The notes under the pieces: generated by a model | What the model saw: the letters and a program-made list of their open reading frames with translations, nothing else | Databases searched by the model: none | What the model was told of the DNA's origin: nothing | Assembly (NCBI RefSeq): GCF_000252955.1 | Contig: NC_014228.1 | Location: 3,387,232 to 3,451,231 of the forward strand | Direction: 5' to 3' | DNA length: 64,000 bases | Source of the DNA: Xenorhabdus nematophila ATCC 19061 | Lineage (GTDB): Bacteria > Pseudomonadota > Gammaproteobacteria > Enterobacterales > Enterobacteriaceae | In this document: positions 42,566 to 52,807 of the stretch, one piece after another | Layout of the letters: the number at the start of each line of letters is the position of its first letter | How positions within the stretch are numbered: the stretch's first letter is position 1 | Translations under genes and position numbers: made by a program

Positions 42566-43353
42566 AAAGACATCCATCTTGCTTTTCTGCCTGTTTTTGG
42601 CCGGGACTGGTCAGCCTTTTGTTGTTCAGCCTAGGGGCAAAGGCTGATGAACTGATGAAATGGGAACGCATTCCGTTATCCATTGCCCTCAAAGTAGGAC
42701 AGGAACGGATTATTTTTGCGGACAGAAATGTCCGTGTTGGTTTTCCGCCTTCCCTCAACCATAAATTGCGGGTACAGAGCGCAGGCGGCGCGGTTTACCT
42801 GAAAGCCAGCCAATCTTTTCCGTCTACCCGTCTGCAATTGCAGGACAGTGAAAACGGCGAAATTATCTTACTGGATATCACCGCCACCAATATGGGGCCA
42901 ACAGAGCCGGTACGCATTCTTTATCCGGATGAAAAAAGTTCTGCCTCAAAAGAGGAACCCCGGCATCAGAGAAAATCAGCACCTTCGGCTCCCGCGCCTG
43001 TGGTATTAACCCGCTATGCCGCGCAGCAGCTGTATGCCCCGCTGCGCACCGTCGAACCGGTTACGGGGATCCACCCGGTCAGTCTGCATTTACCCGAATT
43101 CATCACCACACTCTACCCTTCAGAACCGATTGCGGTTTCCCCGCTGGCCGGCTGGGGCGTGCAAAATTACGCGGTGGTAGCCCTGAAACTGCGTAATACG
43201 GCCAAACGCAACATTACGCTCGACCCACGGGCCTTGCAGGGGCAATTTGTCGCAGCAACATTTCAGCATCGCTGGCTGGGTGAAGCAGGCAGACATGCAA
43301 ATCCCCGGCAATGGGAAAGCCACGGCGCAGTTCCCGGCCTCTTTTTTAAGTGA
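42562..43353 (+). CDS. TIGR03749 (PFL_4704) ICE protein, C-terminus replaced
   Basis: A 263-residue exported protein (signal peptide ...LLLFSLGAKADEL), TraK/VirB9-like by position: KWERIPLSIALKVGQERIIF at the N-terminus and YAVVALKLRNTAKRNITLDP near residue 220. The expected family ending after HRWLGEAG is absent; instead HANPRQWESHGAVPGLFFK reads into the next gene. A deletion near 43280-43330 has fused it to the middle of TIGR03752, so both proteins are altered. Confidence 0.78.
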   Translation: MKRHPSCFSACFWPGLVSLLLFSLGAKADELMKWERIPLSIALKVGQERIIFADRNVRVGFPPSLNHKLRVQSAGGAVYLKASQSFPSTRLQLQDSENGEIILLDITATNMGPTEPVRILYPDEKSSASKEEPRHQRKSAPSAPAPVVLTRYAAQQLYAPLRTVEPVTGIHPVSLHLPEFITTLYPSEPIAVSPLAGWGVQNYAVVALKLRNTAKRNITLDPRALQGQFVAATFQHRWLGEAGRHANPRQWESHGAVPGLFFK

Positions 43354-44161
43354 ACAGCCCGCCGCCGGGCAAAATCAGCCCCAAAGCCCTTCGCTTCAAA
43401 ACCCGTCAAAGGAAGAAAATGAACAGCCGGTCTATACCCTGCCTGAAAATGCCACGTTAGTCGGTAGTCAGGCCATGACGGCGTTATTAGGTCGGGTGCC
43501 AGTTAATGGCACAGTCACCGACCCCTATCCGTTCAAAATCCTTATCGGCAAAGATAACCTGACGGCCAACGGCATTGAACTGCCGGAGGTGGAAGGGGCG
43601 GTGGTGTCCGGTTCGGCCAGTGGTGACTGGACACTCTCCTGCGTGCGCGGTCAGGTCAATTCCATCACGGTTGTTTTTCAGGATGGCACGGTGCGTACCC
43701 TGCCGGGCAGCGGGCAAAACACCAATACCAGCGCGAACGGCATCGGCTGGCTGTCGGATGAAAACGGCATTCCCTGTATCAGCGGTGAGCGCAAATCCAA
43801 CGCCGCCACCTATCTGCCGACCCTGTTTGCGCTCTCGGCCATGCATTCGGCCGGCGATGCCCTGAGTGAAAGTCAGCGTACTGCCCAGACCAGTGGCACA
43901 GGCGGTATCACCACCGCGCTAACGGGCAATGCCGGACAGGCGGCATTAGGCAAAGCGATGGCCGGCGGCATGAATGACCTGAGCGAATGGCTCAGACAGC
44001 GCTACAGCCAGACGTTTGATGCGGTTTACGTCCCGCCCGGTGCCCGTGTTGTGGTGCATATCACACAACGCCTGGCGATTGATTATGAAACGAAAGGACG
44101 TAAGGTGCGCTACGGCGTGAGTGAGACCGCCGAACGTGATAATCAGGAAGCATTAGATTAA
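43290..44161 (+). pseudogene. TIGR03752 (PFL_4705) ICE protein, N-terminally truncated
   Basis: The C-terminal two thirds of the TraB/VirB10-like family: VYTLPENATLVGSQAMTALL, GRVPVNGTVTDPYPFKILIG and FDAVYVPPGARVVVHITQRL, ending at 44161. The usual N-terminal membrane anchor and coiled coil are missing; the frame overlaps the altered end of TIGR03749 (open from 43247). Without its anchor the protein could not bridge the two membranes, so transfer by this ICE is doubtful. Confidence 0.7.
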
Positions 44162-44517
44162 TGGAAAAGATCCCTTCTCAGTGGATATTCAGTGCGGGTT
44201 CCCCGTATTGCCTGCAAGTGCCGGTGACGTCACTGGCTGAACCGACACGGGTGCAGCTTTACTGGCGTGCGGTGCGTAAAAAAGAGAGTCGGTTGTACCT
44301 TTCAACCGGCAGAGAATGTCAGCCGTTGAGTGACGGAGATTTTACTGTCTTTCGCCTGACGGAAACCCAGTGGCAGGCGGTGGTAGAAGGCAAAGCCAGC
44401 ATGGCGCCTGAACAATGGGTGCCTTTGCCCTTTACCTTATCAGAATTGGCAGTACATCCGGAATTTGCCATGTTTACTGCTCTTGGTATCCCGGAGGCCG
44501 CCGTATGCGGAAAATAA
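44161..44517 (+). CDS. Uncharacterised protein in transfer cluster
   Basis: A 118-residue protein (MEKIPSQWIFSAGSPYCLQV ... GIPEAAVCGK) with no signal peptide or motif I recognise. Its start overlaps the TIGR03752 stop and its end overlaps the next lipoprotein gene, so it is translated within the transfer operon. It may be a lineage-specific insertion. Confidence 0.5.
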   Translation: MEKIPSQWIFSAGSPYCLQVPVTSLAEPTRVQLYWRAVRKKESRLYLSTGRECQPLSDGDFTVFRLTETQWQAVVEGKASMAPEQWVPLPFTLSELAVHPEFAMFTALGIPEAAVCGK

Positions 44518-44906
44518 AATATTATTGGCTGTTGGGGTTGGCAGGGCTATTAGTCGGATGTACCACTTCGAAAGACGCCTTACTCCCTGCCGGAAAGCAG
44601 ACAGTACTGGCAATGTGGCAGGGGAATAAGGCAGGTCATGCCACCGAATCGGCAAGGGAAACACTGCGCCGTTCTTTAACTGTATCTGAACGGCTCAGGG
44701 CTCTGGAAGAACCTTATCATTACAGCCGTTCAGCCGCGCAGGAAATCAGCCAGCAGTTTCCCCGCTTACCGAATCCCGATATGGTGATGTATATCTTCCC
44801 ACATCTGGTTGCCGGCAATACGCCGATACCGGGCTACAGCACGGTATTTCCGTTTTACAGCCAAGTACAGTATGCCCTGCCGGGTGAACGCACGGAGGCA
44901 CTGTAA
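44505..44906 (+). CDS. TIGR03751 ICE lipoprotein
   Basis: A 133-residue lipoprotein with lipobox LLVGC (residues 15-19), then AGKQTVLAMWQGNKAG and LPNPDMVMYIFPHLVAGNTP, family hallmarks. TraV/VirB7-like outer-membrane role is likely. ATG 44505 follows GGAGG; it abuts TraC. Confidence 0.82.
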   Translation: MRKIKYYWLLGLAGLLVGCTTSKDALLPAGKQTVLAMWQGNKAGHATESARETLRRSLTVSERLRALEEPYHYSRSAAQEISQQFPRLPNPDMVMYIFPHLVAGNTPIPGYSTVFPFYSQVQYALPGERTEAL

Positions 44907-47677
44907 TGGAAAAACTCAAGGCACTGAACCGCCCCGGCAAACTGCGTGAAGCGGATGAAGCCGCCATTTATCAGGCCAATCCTTCTATTATTGATTACCT
45001 GCCCTGGGTGGAATATCTGGAAAAAGAACAATGCCTGCTGCTGGATGACGGGATTTCCGTCGGCGCGGTTTATCAAATTGAACCCATCGCCACCGAAGGC
45101 CGTCCTGCTGAGCGGTTGACTGAAATCCGGGATCAACTGGAAGATGCGATCCAGGACAGTCTGGAAGAGGACGATATTTCGCCATGGGTGGTGCAGTTTT
45201 TTTGTCAGGATGAAGATGATCCTGCTGACTATCTCAACACCTTGCGGGGCTATGTGAAACCCTGGGCACAGGGAACGCCGTTTACTGACGCCTTTCTGGC
45301 GGAATCAGAGCATCACCTGAACAGCATTGCACGGCCTGACGGGATATTTCAGGACAGCTTAATCACCGGGCAACCGTGGCGGGGCCAGCAGCGCCAGACC
45401 CGCATGGTGGTTTACCGGTGGCTGCCTGACGGGCGCAGATCCCCTGTCAACCATCTGACCTTATCGGCGGTGGCTGCGCTCAATCAGGTCTGCGAGCGGC
45501 TGGTTTCATCACTGGCTTCTGCCGGTGTGATTGCCCGCCGGCAACATGGCGGGCAGATCCACCGCTGGTTGCTGCGTCATTTTAATCCGGTGCCGGACTG
45601 GGGGATGGCAAAAGCCGATTTTTACCGTACCGTGGGTTACGAAACCCCCACACCGTTCGATCTCCCGGTCAATAATGATTTTGCCGAAAGCCTGTGGTTC
45701 ACCCCGCCGGTGTCTGATCCCGACGCGGGCGTCTGGTGGTTTGACGGGTTGCCACATAAAGCGGTGCCGGTTGAGCGTCTGCGCCGTCCGCCGGAACCGG
45801 GAACACTGACAGGCGAAGTGAAACGGGGCGACAATATCAATGCCCTGATGGACATGATGCCGGCAGGGACGGTAGTTTCGCTGACCATTGTGGCGCAGGC
45901 ACAGGACCGGCTGGAAGAGGATTTTACCCGATTGTCGAAAAATGCCGTGGGAGAAAACACTGAATCGCTGCGCGTCCGGCAGGATGTGCAGGAGGTGAAG
46001 GAACTTCTGGGACGGCGGCATAAACTGTACCGCAGTGCGCTGACCTTTCTGGTGCGGGGCAAGGATGTGGCTGACCTGAATCACCGGGTGCATCAGTTAT
46101 CCGCCACCCTGCTGACAGCGGGATTACAGCCTGTCCGGCCGGAATTCAGTGTCTCACCGCTGAATGCCTGGTTACGGGCACTGCCGATGTGCTTTAACCC
46201 GCAGAAAGACAAAAAACACGGGTACAGCCGCCTGACCTGGGTACAGCATCTGGCCGGGTTATTGCCGGTGACAGGCCGTTCGACCGGCACCGGGCATCCG
46301 GGGTTCAGTTTCTTTAACCGGGGCGGTGCACCGCTGACCTTTGATCCGATGAACAAACAGGATCGCACCCAGAATGCCCACCTGCTGTTATTTGGCCCGA
46401 CAGGGGCAGGGAAATCCGCCACATTGTGCGCCTCGCTCATTCAGTTGATGGCGATACACCGGCCGCGCCTGTTTATTGTCGAAGCCGGCAACAGCTTTGG
46501 TTTACTGGCCGATTACTATGAGAGTCTGGGGCTGACAGTCAATAAAATTGGTATCAGACCGGGTTGTGGCGTCAGTCTGGCGCTGTTTGCCGATGCGCAT
46601 CAGCTGTTGCAACTGAGTCCTGAGCAATTGCGGATTAACGAAGCTGATATTCCTGATACCGATGAACAACAGGAAGAGGAGGGGGATGAACAGCGCGATA
46701 TTCTGGGCGAAATGGAAATTGCCGCCCGACTGATGATCACCGGTGGTGAAAAAAGAGAGGAAGAGCGTCTGACCCGCTCTGATCGGGGGTTAATTCGTGA
46801 GGCCATTATGCAGGCGGCACAGACCAGCTTTGACGAGTCCCGCCAGATGGTGGCTTCAGACTTACAAAATGCGCTTTATGCCATCGCCCGTAATCACCAG
46901 CAGGATGAGCACGGTCAGCCGTTAATTACTGCCCACCGGCGGGCACGGGCGGATGAAATGGCCAGCGCCATGTCGATGTTTACCCAGGGGTTCGAGGGTG
47001 AACTGTTTAACCGTCCCGGTACGCCGTGGCCGGAAGTGGATGTCACCCTGATTGATTTGGGCACACTGGCACGGGAGAACTACTCGGCGCAAATGGCGCT
47101 GGCGATGGTCTCGCTGATTAACAAAGTCAATAATCTGGCTGAACGGGATCAATATCAGGATCGCGAACTGCAACTGGTGATTGATGAAGGGCATATCACC
47201 ACCACCAACCCGCTGTTATCACCGTATATGACCAAGGTGGTCAAAATGTGGCGTAAACTCGGCGCCTGGCTGTGGCTCGCCACCCAAAACCTGGCGGACT
47301 ATCCTGATACCGCTGAAAAAATGCTGAATATGGCTGAATGGTGGCTGTGCCTGACCATGCCACCGGATGAAGTAGAACAGATTGCCCGGTTTAAGAAGCT
47401 GACGGAAGAGCAAAAAGCGGTGCTGCTTTCTGCCGGTAAACTGCCCCGCTGTTATACCGAAGGCGTCGTGCTGGCGAAAAAAATTGAAGCCTTATTTCGG
47501 GTGGTCCCACCGAGCCTCTATCTGGCGCTGGGGATGACGGAAAAAGAAGAAAAGGCCGAGCGACGGGCATTAATGCGGGCACACCAGTGCAGTGAACTGG
47601 AGGCGGCGGTATTGGTGGCCAGGAAAATGGATGTTGTTCGGGGATTGAAGATTGATTTTGTAGATAACTTGCTATAA
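44906..47677 (+). CDS. traC: VirB4-like conjugative ATPase TraC (TIGR03744)
   Basis: A 923-residue secretion ATPase. The N-terminal half (about 40-470) contains the DISPWVVQFFCQDEDD and SVSPLNAWLRALPMCF segments; the C-terminal RecA-like half has Walker A FGPTGAGKSAT (about 497), LFIVEAGNSFGLLADY, and the Walker B region LQLVIDEGHITTTNP (about 755) followed by LWLATQNLADYPDTAE. It energises pilus assembly and DNA transfer at the inner membrane. Intact here; the corresponding gene in the second ICE is a fragment at 12390-14140. Confidence 0.92.
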   Translation: MEKLKALNRPGKLREADEAAIYQANPSIIDYLPWVEYLEKEQCLLLDDGISVGAVYQIEPIATEGRPAERLTEIRDQLEDAIQDSLEEDDISPWVVQFFCQDEDDPADYLNTLRGYVKPWAQGTPFTDAFLAESEHHLNSIARPDGIFQDSLITGQPWRGQQRQTRMVVYRWLPDGRRSPVNHLTLSAVAALNQVCERLVSSLASAGVIARRQHGGQIHRWLLRHFNPVPDWGMAKADFYRTVGYETPTPFDLPVNNDFAESLWFTPPVSDPDAGVWWFDGLPHKAVPVERLRRPPEPGTLTGEVKRGDNINALMDMMPAGTVVSLTIVAQAQDRLEEDFTRLSKNAVGENTESLRVRQDVQEVKELLGRRHKLYRSALTFLVRGKDVADLNHRVHQLSATLLTAGLQPVRPEFSVSPLNAWLRALPMCFNPQKDKKHGYSRLTWVQHLAGLLPVTGRSTGTGHPGFSFFNRGGAPLTFDPMNKQDRTQNAHLLLFGPTGAGKSATLCASLIQLMAIHRPRLFIVEAGNSFGLLADYYESLGLTVNKIGIRPGCGVSLALFADAHQLLQLSPEQLRINEADIPDTDEQQEEEGDEQRDILGEMEIAARLMITGGEKREEERLTRSDRGLIREAIMQAAQTSFDESRQMVASDLQNALYAIARNHQQDEHGQPLITAHRRARADEMASAMSMFTQGFEGELFNRPGTPWPEVDVTLIDLGTLARENYSAQMALAMVSLINKVNNLAERDQYQDRELQLVIDEGHITTTNPLLSPYMTKVVKMWRKLGAWLWLATQNLADYPDTAEKMLNMAEWWLCLTMPPDEVEQIARFKKLTEEQKAVLLSAGKLPRCYTEGVVLAKKIEALFRVVPPSLYLALGMTEKEEKAERRALMRAHQCSELEAAVLVARKMDVVRGLKIDFVDNLL

Positions 47678-47729
47678 GTGTGATTGATTGATGATGTGAT
47701 TCGTTGAGAATGAGTAGCGGTAAAAAGAA

Positions 47730-47753
47730 GATCCCAGCACTATGGCTGGGATC
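47730..47753. terminator. Bidirectional terminator between traC and CDI operon
   Basis: GATCCCAGC/GCTGGGATC stem with loop ACTATG, located between the convergent ends of traC and the immunity gene. Confidence 0.65.
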
Positions 47754-47762
47754 GCTTTCAGG

Positions 47763-48098
47763 TTAATCTTCGTATTTGAAATTTATATTGAGTTTCACTT
47801 TTTCAACATCAAGTGTTACAACACAGGAATGCCAAAAGGGTGGCTTCTCAGATTTAAAAGCATCTAAAAGATAAGTTCTTAATTCAACTAGCAAATCTAA
47901 CAATTGAGGACTGGCATCACGAGGATCATTAATCCATTTTTCTTCGCCATTCTTATCAGCGTAATCGTAAGTAAATTCGCCACTATCATTTTCGGGTTCT
48001 AACGAAGCACTAACTATTACTTTAGATGCATCTTCAGGAGCTATAGAAAATAAAACCTTACCAATATCATTATAAATCTCTTGATCATCTCTCATCAT
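47763..48098 (-). CDS. cdiI: YezG-like immunity protein of the CDI locus
   Basis: A 111-residue acidic protein resembling the YezG/DUF600 immunity family (EIYNDIGKVLFSIAPEDASK, FTYDYADKNGEEKWIND). YezG-type proteins neutralise polymorphic toxins of the YeeF/EndoU/NS-endonuclease classes. It starts inside the stop of the TpsA gene (ATGATG), the standard position of cdiI, so it protects the producer from the C-terminal nuclease of that protein. Assignment of pairing is by position. Confidence 0.75.
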   Translation of the reverse strand: MMRDDQEIYNDIGKVLFSIAPEDASKVIVSASLEPENDSGEFTYDYADKNGEEKWINDPRDASPQLLDLLVELRTYLLDAFKSEKPPFWHSCVVTLDVEKVKLNINFKYED

Positions 48099-51000
48099 TT
48101 TCCGTCCGAAGTATTTTTAAAGACTCTTTCAACAACCCTACCATTATCAACTGAATAACTCACAGTAAATTTGTCAGGTCTAAGGCTATCACTAGAATAA
48201 GTCGGCTTTATTTTCACATTTACGGTCTTACCGGCTTTTAGTTCATCAGCCCAAGTTCTCTCCATATCTCTCCATGCACCATGTCTATTTAAGCTGGATT
48301 CCATTGGCACCATATTAAGTTTTTCACCAGGGCCATTGAAGATAGTTCCTATCAAATGACCACCATCATCCCCTGGATTGCCTTGGTGACCAGTCTTACG
48401 TTGCTGATAATAATTACGATCATTACTTGACAGGGTTAATGATGCTTCAATGTCAACCGGCCTGCTTAAAGAGTCAGTATGGTACGTTTTATTTCCATCC
48501 ACATGATAAATCGTATTGGGTTGAGGTTTGTTTAATTCCTTGTTCCAATTGCCTTTTGTACCTGAGTTTGTCTTTACAACAATCACCGTTGGTGAAGGGC
48601 CTGACTGAGCTACTTGCTGATTATGGGCTGAATTAGTACCTTTTCCTTTAACTGAAAACTTTGTTTCGTTACCTACCAGTATCTCAGCACCGTTAAAGAC
48701 ATATTCCAGTATTTCACCTTTTGTACTGATATAATCATCAATGACGGCGTTGTCCTTAGCCGTTTCTGTTTTCACAAACTCAACAACATCACGATCATAA
48801 TAAAGTGCGCTGGTACCTTGGAGTTCCCCTATCGCTTCATTGACGAGTTCGCGCTGAGCAGCACCACAAATAGTTGGACTATTCTTACAGGTGGTTTTGA
48901 CCATATCCCGTTCTTCTGCCAGGCTTTTACGCATTTTTTCAAAGATAGGTGCCGTATTTTCACCTTTTTCTTTTGCTGCCTTGATTTCTCTGTCCAACTT
49001 ATACAGATCATATTTCAGGAAATTATGCTCAAGAACGATTTCACCAGCATTCGCCCCACTGTTAACACCTTGTGCACTGTTTGCAGCAAATGCCCCGGCA
49101 ATGCCGCCAATGATTTTGCCGCCTGCCAGAATTTGGGCTGGATCATTAAACGTTTTAGCCAGTGTTACAGATGCCAGCCTGGCTGCGAATGCGCCAGCTG
49201 CTGCAGCTTTTGCATCTCCCCCACCAATATGTGCGGCAATAGCGGATACTGCTGCATGACTGATAGCTTTTTCAGAAAAACCTAATGCAGTTCCATTGCT
49301 TCCAATAAAATCCGCACCTTCTATATTGACTTGATTACCTACATTGGCAAGTAATGCCATAGTGAAATTGTCTTTAAAGCTGCCCCCGTTAATGGCAGTA
49401 TTCAAACTGGAACTGATAACCGATTGCCCTGCAACACGTTGAGCAACTTTGCTCCATTCAAGGTTTCTTAATAAAGGTACGTTAGTTGCACCATTAGCCG
49501 CTTTTTCCACACCTAAAAATTTGTCAAATCCGGCTAAAGCACCGCCAATTGCCATGGAAGTAATGGTAGATTTTACGGTTTTACTACTGCCCATCTCTTT
49601 CAGGGTCTTGGACAGGTTTCCTTCATTATTTATAAGGCTGACTGCTGCAGTAGACGCCAGAGATGAGATACCTGCAGAGACTGCACCATATGTAGTAGTA
49701 CTTACTGTTGCTGCTGTTGCAGCACTGGCTCCGGCTGCTGTAGCGGCACCACTGGCTGCACCTGCAGCACTATTAGCAGCGGCTACAGTTACCCCAGCCC
49801 CTGCTGTGACTACAGCTACAGCGATGGCAATAACAGCAGCTGCGACTGGGTTTAAATGCTGACTTTTATAATCCCAACTGTCATGAGCATCCTGAACTTC
49901 AGTCCAATGTACATCTTGTCGTTGAGCCAGCCCTTTTAGCCAGGCTGTTTCAGAGGTGTTTCCAAGATTTGCTAATACATTTTGCAAATTTTGGCCTTTT
50001 TGTGTTTTTATATCAGCACTAATCCCATTTGCTGCATCAATAGTTAACTTTCCACCAATATGCACAGAAGGGAGTACCCATGTTTCAGCCGCATGACCAC
50101 TATCTCTGTTTTTAATGAAGAACCCTTTAGATTTGCTAATGATGTGTTCGAAAGAAACGTCTTTAACCGATTTAAAATTTATTTTCCCATGCGTACTCGT
50201 CAACTTAGCATTATTATTAGTTTCGATCTTACTGGCTTCATAAGTACTGTCGTCATGGCTGAGTATATTAATATCACCATCTGCAATAAATTCAGTGACT
50301 TTATTTGTCACACTATGATGAGTACGGTTAGTGGTTTTTTTCCTGCCATACCAATTCCGCTTTGTTTCACGCGTTTCATAATGGCTGATATCTTCCATTG
50401 CCTGAGCATAGAGGTAACCACCCTGAGCGGAGATATTCATAGTACCTTTAGCAATTAACTTGGCAGCCTGAAATAATAAGCTACCATTGGTCATGATGGT
50501 TAAATTACCACCGCTGTTTAAAGTGCTTCCTTTATGGGTAATATCTATTCTTTCTCCGTAGCTAAAATCATTTACCACTGATTTAAGAAATATATCAGCG
50601 CTAGAGATAATCGAAAAAGCATTTTTGGATACAAAGTCGGAACCCGTCAGATAGATATTTCCAGTCCGATTAATTAATGAGAAGTTATCACCTTTAAATT
50701 TACTATTCTTGAAATTTACTCCATTAACTGCTGTCAGAGACAGGTCTTTTTCTGATGAAATATCTGCATTGTTGGCGAAAATGACACCATCGGAAATGAT
50801 GTTTAGGTCAGTTTTAGAATTTATTTTATCTGAAATATTGATGTGTGTGCCATGTAAAAAAATATTTTTCGCTGATATGGCATTGGATTCTTTAGGAGCC
50901 AAGTAGTCATAATCTGCTACGTTTTTCTCGATTACAAGCTCATCGGAAAAATCAATAACAAGGTTTTCTTTTGCAGCTATTGTATTATCCAATAGTTTAT

Positions 51001-52759
51001 CTTTCCTGTGTTCTTCTAAAGATATTTTATCTTGTGTAGCACTATTCCAATCATACCATTCTATATTTTTATCATAAAAACCAATGCCTTTTGATTTGTA
51101 GCGATAAAGATCAGAGACGACTATAGGTGAATTATAAATGAAATAAGTCTCAGTGGATGAACTGGGAAATCCTGGTATAAATGAATAACTCGATGAATGG
51201 TAAGTGATATTCCTAATGTTTCTAAAATTTTTACCAGTTAAAAATATATTTTTTTGGCTATTGATTTGACTATTTATATTCCATAGATAATCACTATTTA
51301 CATAGATATTACCTCCAGCTGTAATAGAGCTTGGATGAAAATTTTCTAAAACCTCTATGTCTCGGGTGAAATCTTTTATTTCATCTTTAAGCGTTATCAG
51401 ATAACTATCAATACTTTCATTATCATCATCACCCAATATTTCATCTGTGCTATATATAGAAATAGTCTCATCATATTCCTTCTGAAGAGAATCTATTTCC
51501 GAATATTTAATAGAGTCACGAGTTGTTTTTCCATTTTTTGATGTAAAATAAAGATTACGTATATTATATAGATTATTAGCCCTAATAACTAAATCACCAT
51601 TATTGGTCTTTATTGTGCCGGATCTATTTTGAATGAGATCACTCTTATCTCCTTGTACATTTTTCTGAAGCCACATGTTGTTGTTTGCTTGCAGGAGTGC
51701 TTCTTTGCCTATATTAATGATAGTATCACCAAACACCCGCATATCTTGACCGGCAGTCACACCACTTTTATTGGTTACTTTATTACCTGTCAGGACAATA
51801 TTTCGTCCGGCCTGAATATAAGGCGTATATTGTCTGGCATCCTCAATACTAATTTCCTTAGCACCGACATTCACATCTGTTTTAGCTGTAATATTACCAA
51901 GGCTTATTTTTCCATTAGCAGTTAATGTAATATCATCTCGTGTACTGGTTATATCTTTCAGATTAACCCCAACACCATTCTCCGTTGCAATCAGACGGAT
52001 TTTATTGGCATACATACCGCCCAGGGCTTTGGTATCAACGGCCAGTTGTGGTACCGCGCCTTCTCCGGCAATAGCCTTTGTCGTGCCTTCTTTGAAGGAA
52101 ATCTGATTAGCACCCTGAGTAAGAGCAAGATTCTTGGCCTGAATTTTTCCATTCAGCTCTGTCACCCGGCTGATAATATCGACATAATCGGTTGACTGAC
52201 CATTTAACCCTTTACCACCAATCGTAATTTGGCCTTTTGTCACTTTCAGGGCTTCCAGTGCCCCCTGAGTATCAAATTGCGGTTTACCGGTCGTCAGTAT
52301 GGCACCGGAGGTATTGATAAATCCGCATCCGTCACAAGTAATACCATTCGGGTTGGCTATCATGACGTTGGCTTTCTGACCGGCCACTTCCAACTGTCCC
52401 ATTAATTCAGAACGGCTGCTGCCAGTCACTTCGTTGATAATGAGTTCGGCCGCTTTTCCCTGCAGATTGGCATTGGCACTGATTTGGCCGGCCAGTTGAG
52501 AGTTAACCGCTTGTGTGGCGTTATTTAATACGGCACCCTGCGTGCCGGTATTAAACTCTTTATACGTATTATGAGATATTCCGGCATTATTGGGTGCAGC
52601 AATATTCACCACTGGCACATTGCCATTGTTGTGTATTTGTGTTTTAGCATTGTCAGGGATAATACCGCCTGCCACCGCCGAGTTCAGCGGATAGATACCT
52701 GTCAGGTAAATCAAAAAATAACAGGTTCCCCTTGCCACAGGGTTGTTAAATTTACCCAT
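48095..52759 (-). CDS. cdiA: TpsA/CdiA-like exoprotein with C-terminal DNA/RNA nuclease
   Basis: A 1554-residue two-partner-secretion exoprotein. The N-terminus has a signal sequence and the TPS domain (NNAGISHNTYKEFNTG, NPNGITCDGCGFINTSG) that directs it to TpsB. The central part is A/T-rich filamentous haemagglutinin-like repeats with an Ala-rich, helical region near 1000-1060. A pretoxin-like region leads to a C-terminal domain (GHLIGTIFNGPGEKLNMVPM ... RHGAWRDMERTWADE) typical of non-specific DNA/RNA endonucleases. It is shorter than classical CdiA (over 3000). It delivers the toxin to neighbouring cells on contact; the target is inferred. Confidence 0.85.
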   Translation of the reverse strand: MGKFNNPVARGTCYFLIYLTGIYPLNSAVAGGIIPDNAKTQIHNNGNVPVVNIAAPNNAGISHNTYKEFNTGTQGAVLNNATQAVNSQLAGQISANANLQGKAAELIINEVTGSSRSELMGQLEVAGQKANVMIANPNGITCDGCGFINTSGAILTTGKPQFDTQGALEALKVTKGQITIGGKGLNGQSTDYVDIISRVTELNGKIQAKNLALTQGANQISFKEGTTKAIAGEGAVPQLAVDTKALGGMYANKIRLIATENGVGVNLKDITSTRDDITLTANGKISLGNITAKTDVNVGAKEISIEDARQYTPYIQAGRNIVLTGNKVTNKSGVTAGQDMRVFGDTIINIGKEALLQANNNMWLQKNVQGDKSDLIQNRSGTIKTNNGDLVIRANNLYNIRNLYFTSKNGKTTRDSIKYSEIDSLQKEYDETISIYSTDEILGDDDNESIDSYLITLKDEIKDFTRDIEVLENFHPSSITAGGNIYVNSDYLWNINSQINSQKNIFLTGKNFRNIRNITYHSSSYSFIPGFPSSSTETYFIYNSPIVVSDLYRYKSKGIGFYDKNIEWYDWNSATQDKISLEEHRKDKLLDNTIAAKENLVIDFSDELVIEKNVADYDYLAPKESNAISAKNIFLHGTHINISDKINSKTDLNIISDGVIFANNADISSEKDLSLTAVNGVNFKNSKFKGDNFSLINRTGNIYLTGSDFVSKNAFSIISSADIFLKSVVNDFSYGERIDITHKGSTLNSGGNLTIMTNGSLLFQAAKLIAKGTMNISAQGGYLYAQAMEDISHYETRETKRNWYGRKKTTNRTHHSVTNKVTEFIADGDINILSHDDSTYEASKIETNNNAKLTSTHGKINFKSVKDVSFEHIISKSKGFFIKNRDSGHAAETWVLPSVHIGGKLTIDAANGISADIKTQKGQNLQNVLANLGNTSETAWLKGLAQRQDVHWTEVQDAHDSWDYKSQHLNPVAAAVIAIAVAVVTAGAGVTVAAANSAAGAASGAATAAGASAATAATVSTTTYGAVSAGISSLASTAAVSLINNEGNLSKTLKEMGSSKTVKSTITSMAIGGALAGFDKFLGVEKAANGATNVPLLRNLEWSKVAQRVAGQSVISSSLNTAINGGSFKDNFTMALLANVGNQVNIEGADFIGSNGTALGFSEKAISHAAVSAIAAHIGGGDAKAAAAGAFAARLASVTLAKTFNDPAQILAGGKIIGGIAGAFAANSAQGVNSGANAGEIVLEHNFLKYDLYKLDREIKAAKEKGENTAPIFEKMRKSLAEERDMVKTTCKNSPTICGAAQRELVNEAIGELQGTSALYYDRDVVEFVKTETAKDNAVIDDYISTKGEILEYVFNGAEILVGNETKFSVKGKGTNSAHNQQVAQSGPSPTVIVVKTNSGTKGNWNKELNKPQPNTIYHVDGNKTYHTDSLSRPVDIEASLTLSSNDRNYYQQRKTGHQGNPGDDGGHLIGTIFNGPGEKLNMVPMESSLNRHGAWRDMERTWADELKAGKTVNVKIKPTYSSDSLRPDKFTVSYSVDNGRVVERVFKNTSDGK

Positions 52760-52807
52760 GTCTTGTCCTTTTATTAAATTAAGTCCAGATTTGTTGGTAT
52801 GGTTTTA

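Noticed and set aside
49449..49862. 137-codon Ala-rich plus-strand frame within the cdiA region
   Set aside because: Antisense shadow of the Ala/Val-rich helical region of the exoprotein; no independent start signals.
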